64,000 nt of DNA, from positions 2,418,001 through 2,482,000 of the forward strand of contig NZ_CP042412.1 of the NCBI RefSeq assembly GCF_007954505.1, read 5' to 3'. Origin of the DNA: Microbacterium sp. CBA3102. Its GTDB lineage: Bacteria > Actinomycetota > Actinomycetes > Actinomycetales > Microbacteriaceae. Positions 37,207 to 45,595 of the stretch are shown in pieces (position 1 is the stretch's first letter; the number at the start of each line of letters is the position of its first letter). The position numbers and the translations under genes were made by a program. The notes below the pieces were generated by a model. It saw nothing but the letters and a program-made list of their open reading frames with translations, made no database searches and was not told the DNA's origin.

Positions 37207-38072
37207 GCGACCACCCCCGGGGTATGGACTTCGGCGGAACGGTGCCGCAGGGTCGGGTCGGTCGCCTCGCGCAGGCCGTCACCGAGGAGGTTCAGCGCGA
37301 GCACGGTGATCGTGATCGCGAGACCGGGCCAGATCACCGAGAGCGGATGCACCCCGATGTAGCGCTGGAGGTCGGCGAGCAGCAGCCCCCAGCTCGGTTC
37401 GACCACGGAGGCACCGAACCCGAGGTACGACAGTCCTGCCTCGGCGAGGACGGCGACGGCCATCGACCATGAGAGCTGCACGATGAAGACCGGTGCGACG
37501 TTCGGCAGCAGGTGGCGGACCAGGCTCTGCGACGGAGTCAGCCCCGCGGCTCGACCGGCCAGCACGAAGTCGCTCTGCTGCACACGGCGCAGTTCCGGTC
37601 GCGTCACGCGGGCGATGTTCACGCCGAACCCGATCCCCACGGCCCAGATCACGACCCAGAGCGAGCCGCCCCAGACCGAGGAGATCATCATGGCGATCAG
37701 GAGGACGGGGAAGGCGATCAGGATGTCGACGAGCACCGCGACGGTCTCCCGCATCCAGCGAGCGGTGAGGGCGCCGAGCGCGGCGAGGGAGACTCCCACG
37801 ACCGTCGCCACGACGCCGGCGCCGACGCTCACGAACACGGTCGTGCGCGCTCCCGCCATCAGCAGGCTGAGGATGTCACGGCCGGTGTCATCGGTGCCGA
37901 GCAGGTGCGGCCATCCCGGGGGGAGCCACCGCTCTCCGATGTCCGACGCCTGAGGGTCGAACGGGGTCCACCACAGGGCGACGAGCGCCGTGCCCGCGAC
38001 CACGGCCACGACGACGAGCCCGAAGCGCCCGGTCGGGGTGCTCCAGAGGCGGGCGAGCCATCGGGGAGTCAT
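37203..38072 (-). CDS. Peptide ABC transporter permease (DppC/OppC-like)
   Basis: A 289-residue permease with about six membrane helices. The N-terminal periplasmic TDDTGRDILSLLMAGART is typical of DppC proteins, and the EAA-loop AGRAAGLTPSQSLVRHLLPN contacts the ATPase. Four-base overlaps couple it to its neighbours on both sides. Confidence 0.92.
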   Translation of the reverse strand: MTPRWLARLWSTPTGRFGLVVVAVVAGTALVALWWTPFDPQASDIGERWLPPGWPHLLGTDDTGRDILSLLMAGARTTVFVSVGAGVVATVVGVSLAALGALTARWMRETVAVLVDILIAFPVLLIAMMISSVWGGSLWVVIWAVGIGFGVNIARVTRPELRRVQQSDFVLAGRAAGLTPSQSLVRHLLPNVAPVFIVQLSWSMAVAVLAEAGLSYLGFGASVVEPSWGLLLADLQRYIGVHPLSVIWPGLAITITVLALNLLGDGLREATDPTLRHRSAEVHTPGVVA

Positions 38073-39019
38073 GCGGCCTCCCGTTGGCGGGGGTCGATCG
38101 CGCGGTGCACGAGGTCGACCACGAAGCCCACGACCAGCACGAAGCCGGTGAGGACGAGGAGTTCGCTCTGCACCTTGATGAGGTCGCGCGTTCCGACATC
38201 GGCGACCAGCATCCGTCCGATGCCGGGGAGGGTGAAGAGCTGCTCGATCACGACCGATCCGACGATGATCCCGGCGACCTGGAGCCCGAGGACGGTGACG
38301 ATCGAGAGTCCGACGGCCGGTATGCCGTGCTGGATGAGTGCTCGCGTGCGAGTGAGGCCCTTCGCGGCGGCCGTGCGCACGAAGTCCTGTCCGGCCGCTT
38401 GGAGCGTGGCGCTGCGCACGAACCGCATCAGCATCGCGCCCTCCACGATGCCGATCGTCAAGGCGGGGAGCAGCAGCGACTCGATCGCCCGCCACGGTGT
38501 CGACCATCCGGTGCGTGGGAAGCCCTGTGGAGGCAGCCAGCCCAGCCAGACCGAGAACACGACGATGAGCATCATGCCGGCCCAGACGACGGGGACGGCG
38601 GCCAGCGCCTGGGCGCCGACGCTGAAAGCCGTGCCTCCGCGGCGACCGCGCAGGAGTGCGGCGAGGATGCCGAACGGCACGGCGATCAGTACGGCGATCA
38701 GGAGCGACATGATGCCGAGGGGCACGGTGACCTGCGCCTTGAGCAGAAGCTCCTCACCGACAGAGGCCCCGGAGAGCAGGGAGGTCCCCAGGTCGCCGCG
38801 GAAGATGCCGCCGATCCACTCGGTGTACTGGGCGACCAACGGGCGGTTCAGGCCGAGGGATTCACGCAACGCGTCGACTTCGGTGGGTGAGGCCTGGGTG
38901 CCGGCGATGAGTTGCGCGACGTCTCCAGGGAACACGCGCAGAGTCAGGAAGATGAGCACGCTCGACACGAGGAGCCCTGCGATGAGCAGGGCTCCTCGTG
39001 TGAGTGCGTATCGGATCAC
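38069..39019 (-). CDS. Peptide ABC transporter permease (DppB/OppB-like)
   Basis: A 316-residue permease. The DppB N-terminal region has FLTLRVFPGDVAQLIAG, then LRESLGLNRPLVAQYTEWIGG and GDLGTSLLSG; the EAA-like loop is RTAAAKGLTRTRALIQHGI. GTG 39019 is 17 bases after the binding-protein stop. It forms the transmembrane pore with the DppC-like protein. Confidence 0.92.
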   Translation of the reverse strand: MIRYALTRGALLIAGLLVSSVLIFLTLRVFPGDVAQLIAGTQASPTEVDALRESLGLNRPLVAQYTEWIGGIFRGDLGTSLLSGASVGEELLLKAQVTVPLGIMSLLIAVLIAVPFGILAALLRGRRGGTAFSVGAQALAAVPVVWAGMMLIVVFSVWLGWLPPQGFPRTGWSTPWRAIESLLLPALTIGIVEGAMLMRFVRSATLQAAGQDFVRTAAAKGLTRTRALIQHGIPAVGLSIVTVLGLQVAGIIVGSVVIEQLFTLPGIGRMLVADVGTRDLIKVQSELLVLTGFVLVVGFVVDLVHRAIDPRQREAA

Positions 39020-39036
39020 GGAGGGGTGGCCGCCCG

Positions 39037-40557
39037 TTACCCGTCGGTGGAGACGGTGACGCCGGCGAGGTCGATGCGCGAGTTGATCGAGTCCTCCGGG
39101 AAGCCTGCGACGATCGGACTCACTGCCGTGATGGTCTCGCCGTTGTGCAGCCAGTCCGCGGCGTGGTCCTCCGACACGATGCGCGCGGCCTGCGCGAGCA
39201 GCTCGGCGGACTTGTCGGGATCGACCTCGGCGAGGGCTTCGGCGTACAGACGCTGCACCTCGGTGTTGTCGTAGCCGAAGTAGTAGTCCGGGTCGGCGAA
39301 GTTACCGAAGTCGCGCGGCTCGACGTGCAGCACGAAGCTGAGGTCGTAGTCGTGGTTGGTGTACACGTCTTCCAGCCAGGTCGGGAACTCCACCGAGTTC
39401 ACCTCAAGGGAGACGCCAACCTTCTTGAAGTCGGAGATCAGCACCTTCGGCACCGTGGTCCCGTAGAAGGCGGGGATGGTGAGGGTGAGCTCCAGGTCCT
39501 CCTGGCCGGCTTCGGCGAGCAGCGACTTCGCTTTCTCCGGGTCGTAGGAGATCACATCGGACAGATCCTCATAGCCCGGGTCGAGTTCGGGGATGGGACC
39601 GTGCAGGGTCGTGCCTGCGCCGACGGCTTCGACGAGCGCATCGTGGTCGATCGCGAGTCGCAGCGCCTCGCGCACCCGGACATCGTCCAGGGGGGCCTTC
39701 TGGTTGTTGAACGCCAGCGTCGCCTTGTCAGTCGTCCGGCCCTTCGTGAGAGCGAACTCGCCGGAGTCCTCGAGCTGCGGGGCGAGGTTCGGGTCCACGG
39801 CGGTGAGCACGTCGACGTCGCCGGCGAGCGCGGCGTTCACACCGGCGGTGAAGTCGGGGATGTACTGGAACTCCACCTGAGCGACGCCTGCCTTCTCGCC
39901 CCAATAGTCGTCATTGCGCGCGAAGGTGATGGTGCTGCCCTTGTTCCACCGGGTCAGGGTGAAGGGACCGGTGCCGTTCTCCGCCGACTTCAGGTCGGTC
40001 GTGTCCCCGGTCTTGAAGACCAGCCCGGCGGGGCCCGTCAGGGTGAACAGGAAGTTCTGGTCCGGCTCGGTGAGCACGATCTCCACCGTGGTCGCGTCGG
40101 GTGCGGTGATCGAGGAGACCTTCGCGAACTCGGCGTTGCCCTGCACGGTGGCATCGGTGCGCACGGTCTCGTACGAGGAGACGACGTCCGCGGAGGTGAG
40201 CGCCGTTCCGTCGTGGAACTGGATGCCCTCGTTGAGGGTGAAAGTGTACGTGAGGCCGTCGTCGGACACGGTGTAGTCCGAGGCGAGGCGCCCCTCGATC
40301 TCGTTCTCCTGCGTCCGGCTGACCAGTCCCTCGTAGATGTTGTCGATGAGGATCTGCTCGAGCGCGGCGCCACTGGTGTGGCGGATGTCGAGGTTGGTCG
40401 GTTCGAGGACCAGGCCGACGTGCAGGGTCGCGTCGGGGTCGGGCGTGCCGGTGCCCGTGGTGACGGTCGGCTCGGGGGAGCCGGCGCAGGCGCTGAGTAT
40501 GACGGCGGTCGCCGCGAGCGCGGCGATCAGCGAGAGACGTCGGGTACGTCGGAACAT
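39037..40557 (-). CDS. Peptide-binding lipoprotein (SBP family 5)
   Basis: A 506-residue lipoprotein. A basic start (MFRRTRR) and hydrophobic core lead to the lipobox LSAC with lipid-anchored C24, then a Thr/Pro linker and the SBP_bac_5 domain (LEPTNLDIRHTSGAALEQIL, GITFHDG-like GIQFHDGTALTSADVV, DVRVREALRLAIDHDALV). It captures peptides or similar ligands for the DppB-F-like transporter. GAGGAAA upstream of the ATG is the ribosome binding site. TAGGCT (plus-strand 40603-40608) would start transcription about 39 bases upstream. It leads the operon. Confidence 0.93.
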   Translation of the reverse strand: MFRRTRRLSLIAALAATAVILSACAGSPEPTVTTGTGTPDPDATLHVGLVLEPTNLDIRHTSGAALEQILIDNIYEGLVSRTQENEIEGRLASDYTVSDDGLTYTFTLNEGIQFHDGTALTSADVVSSYETVRTDATVQGNAEFAKVSSITAPDATTVEIVLTEPDQNFLFTLTGPAGLVFKTGDTTDLKSAENGTGPFTLTRWNKGSTITFARNDDYWGEKAGVAQVEFQYIPDFTAGVNAALAGDVDVLTAVDPNLAPQLEDSGEFALTKGRTTDKATLAFNNQKAPLDDVRVREALRLAIDHDALVEAVGAGTTLHGPIPELDPGYEDLSDVISYDPEKAKSLLAEAGQEDLELTLTIPAFYGTTVPKVLISDFKKVGVSLEVNSVEFPTWLEDVYTNHDYDLSFVLHVEPRDFGNFADPDYYFGYDNTEVQRLYAEALAEVDPDKSAELLAQAARIVSEDHAADWLHNGETITAVSPIVAGFPEDSINSRIDLAGVTVSTDG

Positions 40558-40602
40558 GGGCGTTTCCTCTCGGTGCGGCAGTTGCTGTGTGCCGTTGGAT
40601 CG

Positions 40603-40608
40603 AGCCTA
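40603..40608 (-). promoter_or_regulatory. -10 box for the peptide ABC operon
   Basis: On the minus strand TAGGCT lies about 45 bases before the binding-protein ATG; the resulting leader contains the GAGGAAA ribosome binding site. Confidence 0.5.
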
Positions 40609-40649
40609 GAGATGCGTGGGATGGTGCGGGTCGGGTATGGAACGAAGCG

Positions 40650-41576
40650 TCATATTCCGTGGGAGACGGCGGGGGACGCGATGAGGGCGGCGAGGGCGGT
40701 CGGGGCGGTCTCCTGGACATTGTGTGTCGCGTCCAGCGTGACCAGGCGGGCGGTGGGCACGCGACGTTGCAGCTCGGCGGCGTCCGCTTCGCTGACGAAG
40801 CCGCGCTGCGCGCGGACCAGGGTGATCGGCGCGCGGACGGCGGAGAGATCCTCCCACCCGGTCTCGTGCAGCACGGACGGCGCGGCCACCGAGCCCGGAT
40901 CGTGGGCCGCGAGCGCCTGGGCGGCGAGGTGCGCGAAGTGATGCTTCCACTCGACGCGGCCGTCCTCGCGCACGCGGGTGTTGAGGAAGACGCCGCGCTC
41001 GGTCTCGGCGCGACTGCCCCCGAAACCGAGCGACATCGCCTTGTCGACCAGCTCATCTCGGGAGGCGAAATCGGTCGGACCGGCATAGAACTCGCGCAGC
41101 GCGGCCGGACCGGCGGTGACGTCGATGCCCGGGGTGATGTCGACGACGACGAGCTCGGACACGAGATCCGGGCGCACGGCAGCGAGTGCAGCTCCGGTGA
41201 GTCCGCCGAGGGACTGACCGACGACGATCTGAGGCGGGACCGCCCACGCGTCGAAGGCCGCCGCGATGTCTCGGGCGAGTGTGCGCGGGGTGTAGTCGGC
41301 ATCGTCACGCCAGGAGGAGTCGCCGTGTCCGGCGAGGTCGATCGCGAGCACGGGCTCCTGAAGCGCCAGGACCGTCGTGTCCCACGTATGCGCGTTCAGA
41401 CCGGCACCGTGCAGCAGGGTGACCCGAGGCGCGCCGGTCCCGAAGCGCAGCGCGCTGAGTATGCGCCCGTCGTCGAGGGGGAGGGTGACACGCTCCACCG
41501 GAGGGAGCGGAACGCCGAGCGCATCGGCCTGTGCGGGAAGATAGCTGAACTCGCTGATGTCGATCGCCACCTCCAC
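40650..41576 (-). CDS. Alpha/beta hydrolase
   Basis: A 308-residue hydrolase. The oxyanion region is TLLHGAGLNAHTWD, DLAGHGDSSW follows, the nucleophile elbow is VGQSLGGLTG (catalytic Ser), and the late DATHNVQETAP supplies the His; the acid is probably in the TLVRAQRGF region. Substrate unknown; its resemblance to carboxylesterases and haloperoxidase-like hydrolases is only general. GGGAG six bases before GTG 41576 supports the start. It shares an A+T-rich gap with the divergent AhpD-like gene. Confidence 0.85.
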   Translation of the reverse strand: MEVAIDISEFSYLPAQADALGVPLPPVERVTLPLDDGRILSALRFGTGAPRVTLLHGAGLNAHTWDTTVLALQEPVLAIDLAGHGDSSWRDDADYTPRTLARDIAAAFDAWAVPPQIVVGQSLGGLTGAALAAVRPDLVSELVVVDITPGIDVTAGPAALREFYAGPTDFASRDELVDKAMSLGFGGSRAETERGVFLNTRVREDGRVEWKHHFAHLAAQALAAHDPGSVAAPSVLHETGWEDLSAVRAPITLVRAQRGFVSEADAAELQRRVPTARLVTLDATHNVQETAPTALAALIASPAVSHGI

Positions 41577-41612
41577 ATTCTGCTCCCTGCGCCCGGAGAC
41601 GGAGAAATGCGA

Positions 41613-41655
41613 GAGCAAAAAGCTAAATTTAACCCAGAGTTCACTTGTCTTTATG
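41613..41655. promoter_or_regulatory. A+T-rich segment with TAAATTTA palindrome
   Basis: This 43-base stretch is far richer in A+T than anything near it and contains the perfect palindrome TAAATTTA at 41624-41631. It lies between the hydrolase and AhpD-like starts, a probable shared control region. Confidence 0.45.
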
Positions 41656-41735
41656 GCGCCCCTAGTACAGACAGGATTGGCAGTTTGCATTTCGACCTCT
41701 TGGGGCGAGCGGGGGGCCAGCGGACGCGCGACGAA

Positions 41736-41741
41736 TATCAT
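41736..41741 (+). promoter_or_regulatory. -10 box of leaderless AhpD-like promoter
   Basis: TATCAT ends six bases before ATG 41748. Confidence 0.6.
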
Positions 41742-41747
41742 GGAGTC

Positions 41748-42224
41748 ATGAGTGAGACGCGTGTGCACCTGTCCAAGACCGAGCCTGCCGCGTACCAGGC
41801 GCTCGATGCGTTCTCGAAGACGGTGGGCCAGATCTGCGCGGCGAACGGCATCGACGATCGTCTCAAGGAGATCGTCATGATCCATTGCTCCCAGCTCAAC
41901 GGCTGCGCGTACTGCGTGCGGATCCATGTCGACCGTGCCGTCGCGGCCGGCGTCGACACCGATGTGCTCACCCAGATCTCCACGTGGCGCGAGAGCGGTG
42001 TTTTCAGCGACCGGGAGCGGGCGGCACTCGAACTCGCCGAGGCCTTCACCTTCATCTCCGAGGACGGCGTCTCGGATGACGTGTACGACCGGGTCGGCAG
42101 CGTGTTCACCGAGAAGGAATACGCCGCTCTGAGCTGGGCGTGCGTTTCCATCAACGCGTTCAACCGCATCGTGATCGCCGGCCGCTACCCGGTGCCCCCG
42201 CGTGCGTCGCAGGCGCAGGCATGA
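41748..42224 (+). CDS. AhpD-like carboxymuconolactone decarboxylase family protein
   Basis: A 158-residue all-helical protein. The redox motif is C-x2-C in NGCAYCVRIHVDRAVAAG (Cys pair with following His), and ELAEAFTFISEDGVSDDVYD and WACVSINAFNRI are family-typical. Members are alkylhydroperoxidase-type thiol reductants. The ATG at 41748 is six bases from a -10 box. Its stop overlaps the phosphatase start (ATGA), so the two are an operon. Confidence 0.9.
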   Translation: MSETRVHLSKTEPAAYQALDAFSKTVGQICAANGIDDRLKEIVMIHCSQLNGCAYCVRIHVDRAVAAGVDTDVLTQISTWRESGVFSDRERAALELAEAFTFISEDGVSDDVYDRVGSVFTEKEYAALSWACVSINAFNRIVIAGRYPVPPRASQAQA

Positions 42225-42934
42225 CCGTTCTCCGCGTCGATGGGGTGGCGAACATCCGCGACGTCGGCGGCATCCCGGCAGCAGGCGGTCGCATCCGCGC
42301 CGGTGTGCTCCTGCGGGCGGGGCAGCTGTCCGGTGCGACCCCCGCCGGGGCGGCCCTCCTCCGTGAGCGCGTGCAGCGCATCGTCGACCTTCGAGACGGC
42401 GAGGAGGTCGCAGCGGAGCCGACGGAGATCGACGGGCCGGAGACCACGCACCTTCCCCTGTTCCTGGGGTCGGTGCGATCATTCTTCGAAACCGACATCA
42501 GCCTCGAGGGGCTGTACCTGCACCTCCTCGAGGAGAGCGGCGATCGACTGGTGGCGGCCCTCCGCATCATCGCCGCGGGCGAGCGCACCCTCGTGCACTG
42601 CACCGTCGGCAAGGATCGCACCGGGGTGACCGTCGCTCTGGCGCTCTCCGCCGTCGGTGCCGAGAGGGAGGCCGTGATCGCCGACTACGCGCTCACCGAA
42701 TCGCAGCTTCCCGCCCAGCGCACGCGGCGCATCGCCGAGTACCTGCGGTCTCAGCACCCGGACGCCGTGCATGCCGTCGCGCTCGCGACGCAGTCGCCCG
42801 CGCCGGTGATGCGAGGTCTTCTCGAGCAGGTGGATGAGCGCTGGGGTTCCGTCGCCGGGTACCTGCGCGCCAACGGGATGACCGAGGGGGAGCTCGCGGC
42901 GCTGGCGCAGGCGCTCGTCGAGCCGGCCGAGTAG
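42221..42934 (+). CDS. Tyrosine-protein phosphatase (PtpB-like)
   Basis: A 237-residue phosphatase. It begins GVANIRDVGGIPAAGG, the usual start of the Y_phosphatase3 family, has FRSSDL-type residues replaced by LLRAGQLSG, and carries the P-loop HCTVGKDRTGVTVAL (Cys nucleophile and Arg of CX5R). DLRDGEEVAAEP supplies a general-acid region. It acts on phosphotyrosine or phosphoinositides in related species. It is coupled to the AhpD-like gene by a four-base overlap. Confidence 0.9.
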   Translation: MTVLRVDGVANIRDVGGIPAAGGRIRAGVLLRAGQLSGATPAGAALLRERVQRIVDLRDGEEVAAEPTEIDGPETTHLPLFLGSVRSFFETDISLEGLYLHLLEESGDRLVAALRIIAAGERTLVHCTVGKDRTGVTVALALSAVGAEREAVIADYALTESQLPAQRTRRIAEYLRSQHPDAVHAVALATQSPAPVMRGLLEQVDERWGSVAGYLRANGMTEGELAALAQALVEPAE

Positions 42935-42963
42935 TGCGTGCGCACGCTTTCTCACAGCAGGAG

Positions 42964-42982
42964 CAAGGTTAGGCAAGCCTTC
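42964..42982. promoter_or_regulatory. IdeR/DtxR-like iron box
   Basis: The 19-base site CAAGGTTAGGCAAGCCTTC matches the IdeR consensus at 13 positions, including the core GGTTAGGC. It covers the -35 (TTAGGC, 42969-42974) of a promoter whose -10 is TACGAT (42991-42996). Confidence 0.7.
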
Positions 42983-43005
42983 ACTTGGTGTACGATGAAG
43001 TCATC

Positions 43006-43476
43006 ATGAACACCTCGCTCGAGACTCGCAGCACGCGCGCGGAACGTCGCGCCGCACGTCAGCGCGCGCACCACCTGGTCACGGCCGACGAGCAGTCGCT
43101 CGCCGAGCTCGAGGTGTTCCTGACCACGCTGCCGCTGTGTGCTTCCGGGCGGATCTTCATCGAGGTGCCCGAGGCCGCGGACATCGGCGTGATCGACGCC
43201 CCGGGCCGTATGACGGTGACCTGGCTCGCGCGCGAGCAGCGCACCGGTGCGCCCGGCAGTGGTCGCTCCTGCGCGCCGGGACAGGCTCTCGCGCGGGCGA
43301 CCTGCGCGTGGGCCGATGAGATGATGTGCGACGACGAGATCGAGACGCACGTCACGCTTCTGGGTGGCTACCTGGGGACGGCCGACATCGTCGAGCACCT
43401 CACCGGCTCCCTGGCGATCTCCCCGGCACAGATCCGCACGCCCGAGCGTTTCGGCCTGCTGCCCGCGCAGCGCTGA
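43006..43476 (+). CDS. SIP-domain protein, iron regulated
   Basis: A 156-residue protein corresponding to the C-terminal, NAD(P)H-binding half of siderophore-interacting proteins: LPLCASGRIFIEVPEA, MTVTWLARE, then an Arg/Cys-rich loop and CDDEIETHVTLLGGYLGTADIVEHL. There is no FAD domain, so it may partner another flavoprotein in ferric-siderophore reduction. ATG 43006 is 9 bases after the -10 box, giving an almost leaderless transcript. The iron box upstream predicts expression when iron is scarce. Confidence 0.82.
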   Translation: MNTSLETRSTRAERRAARQRAHHLVTADEQSLAELEVFLTTLPLCASGRIFIEVPEAADIGVIDAPGRMTVTWLAREQRTGAPGSGRSCAPGQALARATCAWADEMMCDDEIETHVTLLGGYLGTADIVEHLTGSLAISPAQIRTPERFGLLPAQR

Positions 43477-43492
43477 GGCGTAGCTCTCAGCG
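43471..43492. terminator. Weak hairpin over convergent stops
   Basis: CGCTGAG (43471-43477) pairs with CTCAGCG (43486-43492); the arms contain the stop codons of both convergent genes. Confidence 0.35.
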
Positions 43493-43930
43493 GGTGCGCC
43501 GCACGTAGTTCCCGTCTTCGAGCCCCGCTTCGATCTCGAAGCGGTTGCGCAACGGGTCGCGCCCGGCGAACAGGTAGAGCACGGGCATCAGGAAGCCGTA
43601 GCGGAGCCACTGGGCCTTGTGCACGGCCTCGTGGCGCAGCACGGCTTCGGTCGGACGCGCGTCACCGGTCAGGAAGCAGCCTCCGACACAGACCCCACCG
43701 CGGCGAAAGGTCCATTTCGGCATGCCCCGGAAGACCCAGAGCCCGGAGCGTCTCTCCACCGGGCCGGTGCTCCACAGCGCGCCCCACATCCAGCCCACGG
43801 AGGTACCCCACGCGTAGCCGAGTCGGCTGATCGGGGAGCGCAGCAGGAAGGAGGGGATCCGTCTGTCGAAGCGGCGCCCGCGCGCGAGCACCTCGTCGGC
43901 CGTTGCGCGCCACTCCGAGTCCGGCGTCAT
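43487..43930 (-). CDS. Hypothetical protein with HExxH zinc-protease-like motif
   Basis: A 147-residue protein I cannot place in a named family. H100-E-A-V-H104 in VLRHEAVHKAQWL, followed by E132/E134 in NRFEIEAGLEDG, matches the pattern of small zincins. A hydrophobic stretch at 110-122 (GFLMPVLYLFAG) and Trp/Gly-rich part at 40-65 may contact membrane. The start overlaps the arginase-like stop by four bases (ATGA), so it is made with that protein. Peptidase activity is inference. Confidence 0.68.
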   Translation of the reverse strand: MTPDSEWRATADEVLARGRRFDRRIPSFLLRSPISRLGYAWGTSVGWMWGALWSTGPVERRSGLWVFRGMPKWTFRRGGVCVGGCFLTGDARPTEAVLRHEAVHKAQWLRYGFLMPVLYLFAGRDPLRNRFEIEAGLEDGNYVRRTR

Positions 43931-44730
43931 GCCACCGCTCCGATCAGTCGCAGCAGCGCGCCGAGATCATCGACGGCGTCGGCCGGGGACCGCGGAGCGA
44001 AGCCGGCGATGGTGGCTCCGGCGAGCGGGATCTCTCCGCGCAGGGTTCGGACGGCGGTGCTGAGTGCGGCGGGGGAGAGGCCGAACGGCACGGACGACGA
44101 CACACCCGCGAAGTCCGAGGGATCGAGCACATCGACGTCGATGTGAACCCACACGCGTGAGGCGCCCGTCGAACGCACCGCATCGAGCAGAGCCTCCGGG
44201 CGCTCGAGATCGGCGACCGAGAGATTCGTCAGCGGCGCGAGCGGCGCGATCTCCGCGTCATCGAGGGTACGCATGCCGACGGTCACGACGCGGTCGGCAG
44301 GGATTGCGGGGGAGAGCGCCAGTTGCTCCTCGCCCTCGCCGAGCAACGCGCGCAGTGCCATGCCGGAGAAGGCGCCCGAAGGCGACGTCTCGGGTGTGTG
44401 CAGATCTGCGTGTGCGTCGCACCACACGACGGCCAGATCCTCAGTGCCGCCCGGGAGTGCATCGAGGGCGGCGACGGTGACGCTGCAGTCGCCGCCGATC
44501 ACCACGGTGTCGACGTCGATATGGCCGTGCACGAGCTCACGAGTCCGGAGCAGCGCACTCAGCCGGCGGACGCCCGTGCCGAGCGCTTCACCGGCCTCGA
44601 CCGGCACGTCCAACACCGTCGTGGCCGCGCGGGGCAGATCGCCGGCGATCGCGGACGCGCCGTCGACGAGGAGCATCGCCCGTGGCGCGGGTGAGCCCTG
44701 CCACTGCGGGATGACCAGGAATCGCACCAT
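43927..44730 (-). CDS. Arginase/ureohydrolase family protein with altered metal site
   Basis: A 267-residue member of the arginase fold. D105-A-H107-A-D109 and D198-V-D200 in WVHIDVDVLDP match the two-manganese site, but the usual first ligand His of GGDH is Cys here (GGDCSVT, residues 79-85). Family members hydrolyse guanidino or formimino groups. The Cys substitution makes the substrate uncertain. GGAGG five bases before ATG 44730 sets the start. It is cotranscribed with the HExxH gene. Confidence 0.85.
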   Translation of the reverse strand: MVRFLVIPQWQGSPAPRAMLLVDGASAIAGDLPRAATTVLDVPVEAGEALGTGVRRLSALLRTRELVHGHIDVDTVVIGGDCSVTVAALDALPGGTEDLAVVWCDAHADLHTPETSPSGAFSGMALRALLGEGEEQLALSPAIPADRVVTVGMRTLDDAEIAPLAPLTNLSVADLERPEALLDAVRSTGASRVWVHIDVDVLDPSDFAGVSSSVPFGLSPAALSTAVRTLRGEIPLAGATIAGFAPRSPADAVDDLGALLRLIGAVA

Positions 44731-44750
44731 GGGTGCCTCCGAGGGAGAAC

Positions 44751-44785
44751 GCGGATGCCCCGAACACGAGGTCCGGGGCATCCGC
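44751..44785 (-). terminator. Terminator after pspA
   Basis: GCGGATGCCCCG (44751-44762) pairs perfectly with CGGGGCATCCGC (44774-44785); in the pspA direction a T/C-rich run follows. It separates pspA from the arginase-like gene. Confidence 0.82.
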
Positions 44786-44793
44786 TGGTCGTG

Positions 44794-45537
44794 TCAGGAG
44801 CCTTCGAGGGCCTGACGGGGGGCGCTGCCACCGGCCTTGAGCTCGGCGAGACGAGCCTCGACCTCGGTGAGCTCGCCGAGGTCTTCCAGGCTCTCGAACT
44901 GCGCGTCGAGGCTGGACGCAGCAAGTTCGATCTTGCCCTGCGCGAGAGCCTCCTGACGGCGGACCTTGTCCTCGAACCGGCCCAGCTCGCTGGTGGGGTC
45001 GAGCACGTTGATCGAGCCGACCGCGTCCTGCACCTTGGTCTGCGCCTCGGCGACCTTGGCGCGGGCGAGCAGTTCGCTGCGCTTGTTCTTGAGCTCGACG
45101 AGCTTGTCCTTCATGCCGTTCAGGCCGCTCTTGAGCTTGTCGACGATCTCGGTCTGCGCGGCGATCTGCGGCTCGGCGCCGGTGGCCTCGCGCTCCGCGC
45201 TGATCTGACGCTGGAGAGCGATCTTGGCGAGGTTGTCGAACTTGTCGGCGTCGGCGGCATCACCGCTGGCGCGCATCTCGTCGGCCTTGCGGCTGGCGGC
45301 CAGAGCCTTGTTGCCCCATTCGGTGGCCGCCTGGACGTCCTCTTCGTGGTCGCGTTCCAGCAGGCGCAGGTTGCCGATGGTCTCCGCGATCGCGGACTCG
45401 GCGTCGGCGATGCTGTTCGTGTAGTCGCGGACGAGCTGGTCGATCATCTTCTGCGGGTCTTCCGCAGAGTCCAGCAGAGAGTTGATGTTCGCGCGGACGA
45501 GGGTCGAGATACGTCCGAAGATGGACTGCTTGGTCAT
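44794..45537 (-). CDS. pspA: PspA/IM30 family phage-shock protein
   Basis: A 247-residue, almost wholly helical coiled-coil protein. It begins MTKQSIFGRISTLVRANINSLLDSAEDP, the amphipathic membrane-binding helix and first hairpin of the ESCRT-III-like PspA/Vipp1 family. PspA oligomers stabilise damaged cytoplasmic membranes. AAAGGAA is the ribosome binding site. It lies 58 bases downstream of the TPM-domain gene and is probably cotranscribed with it. Confidence 0.94.
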   Translation of the reverse strand: MTKQSIFGRISTLVRANINSLLDSAEDPQKMIDQLVRDYTNSIADAESAIAETIGNLRLLERDHEEDVQAATEWGNKALAASRKADEMRASGDAADADKFDNLAKIALQRQISAEREATGAEPQIAAQTEIVDKLKSGLNGMKDKLVELKNKRSELLARAKVAEAQTKVQDAVGSINVLDPTSELGRFEDKVRRQEALAQGKIELAASSLDAQFESLEDLGELTEVEARLAELKAGGSAPRQALEGS

Positions 45538-45595
45538 GCGTGGTTCCTTTCAGAGGGCGTCTTCGAGAGCTTGGCGTAAGAATCTGTGTGGCGGA

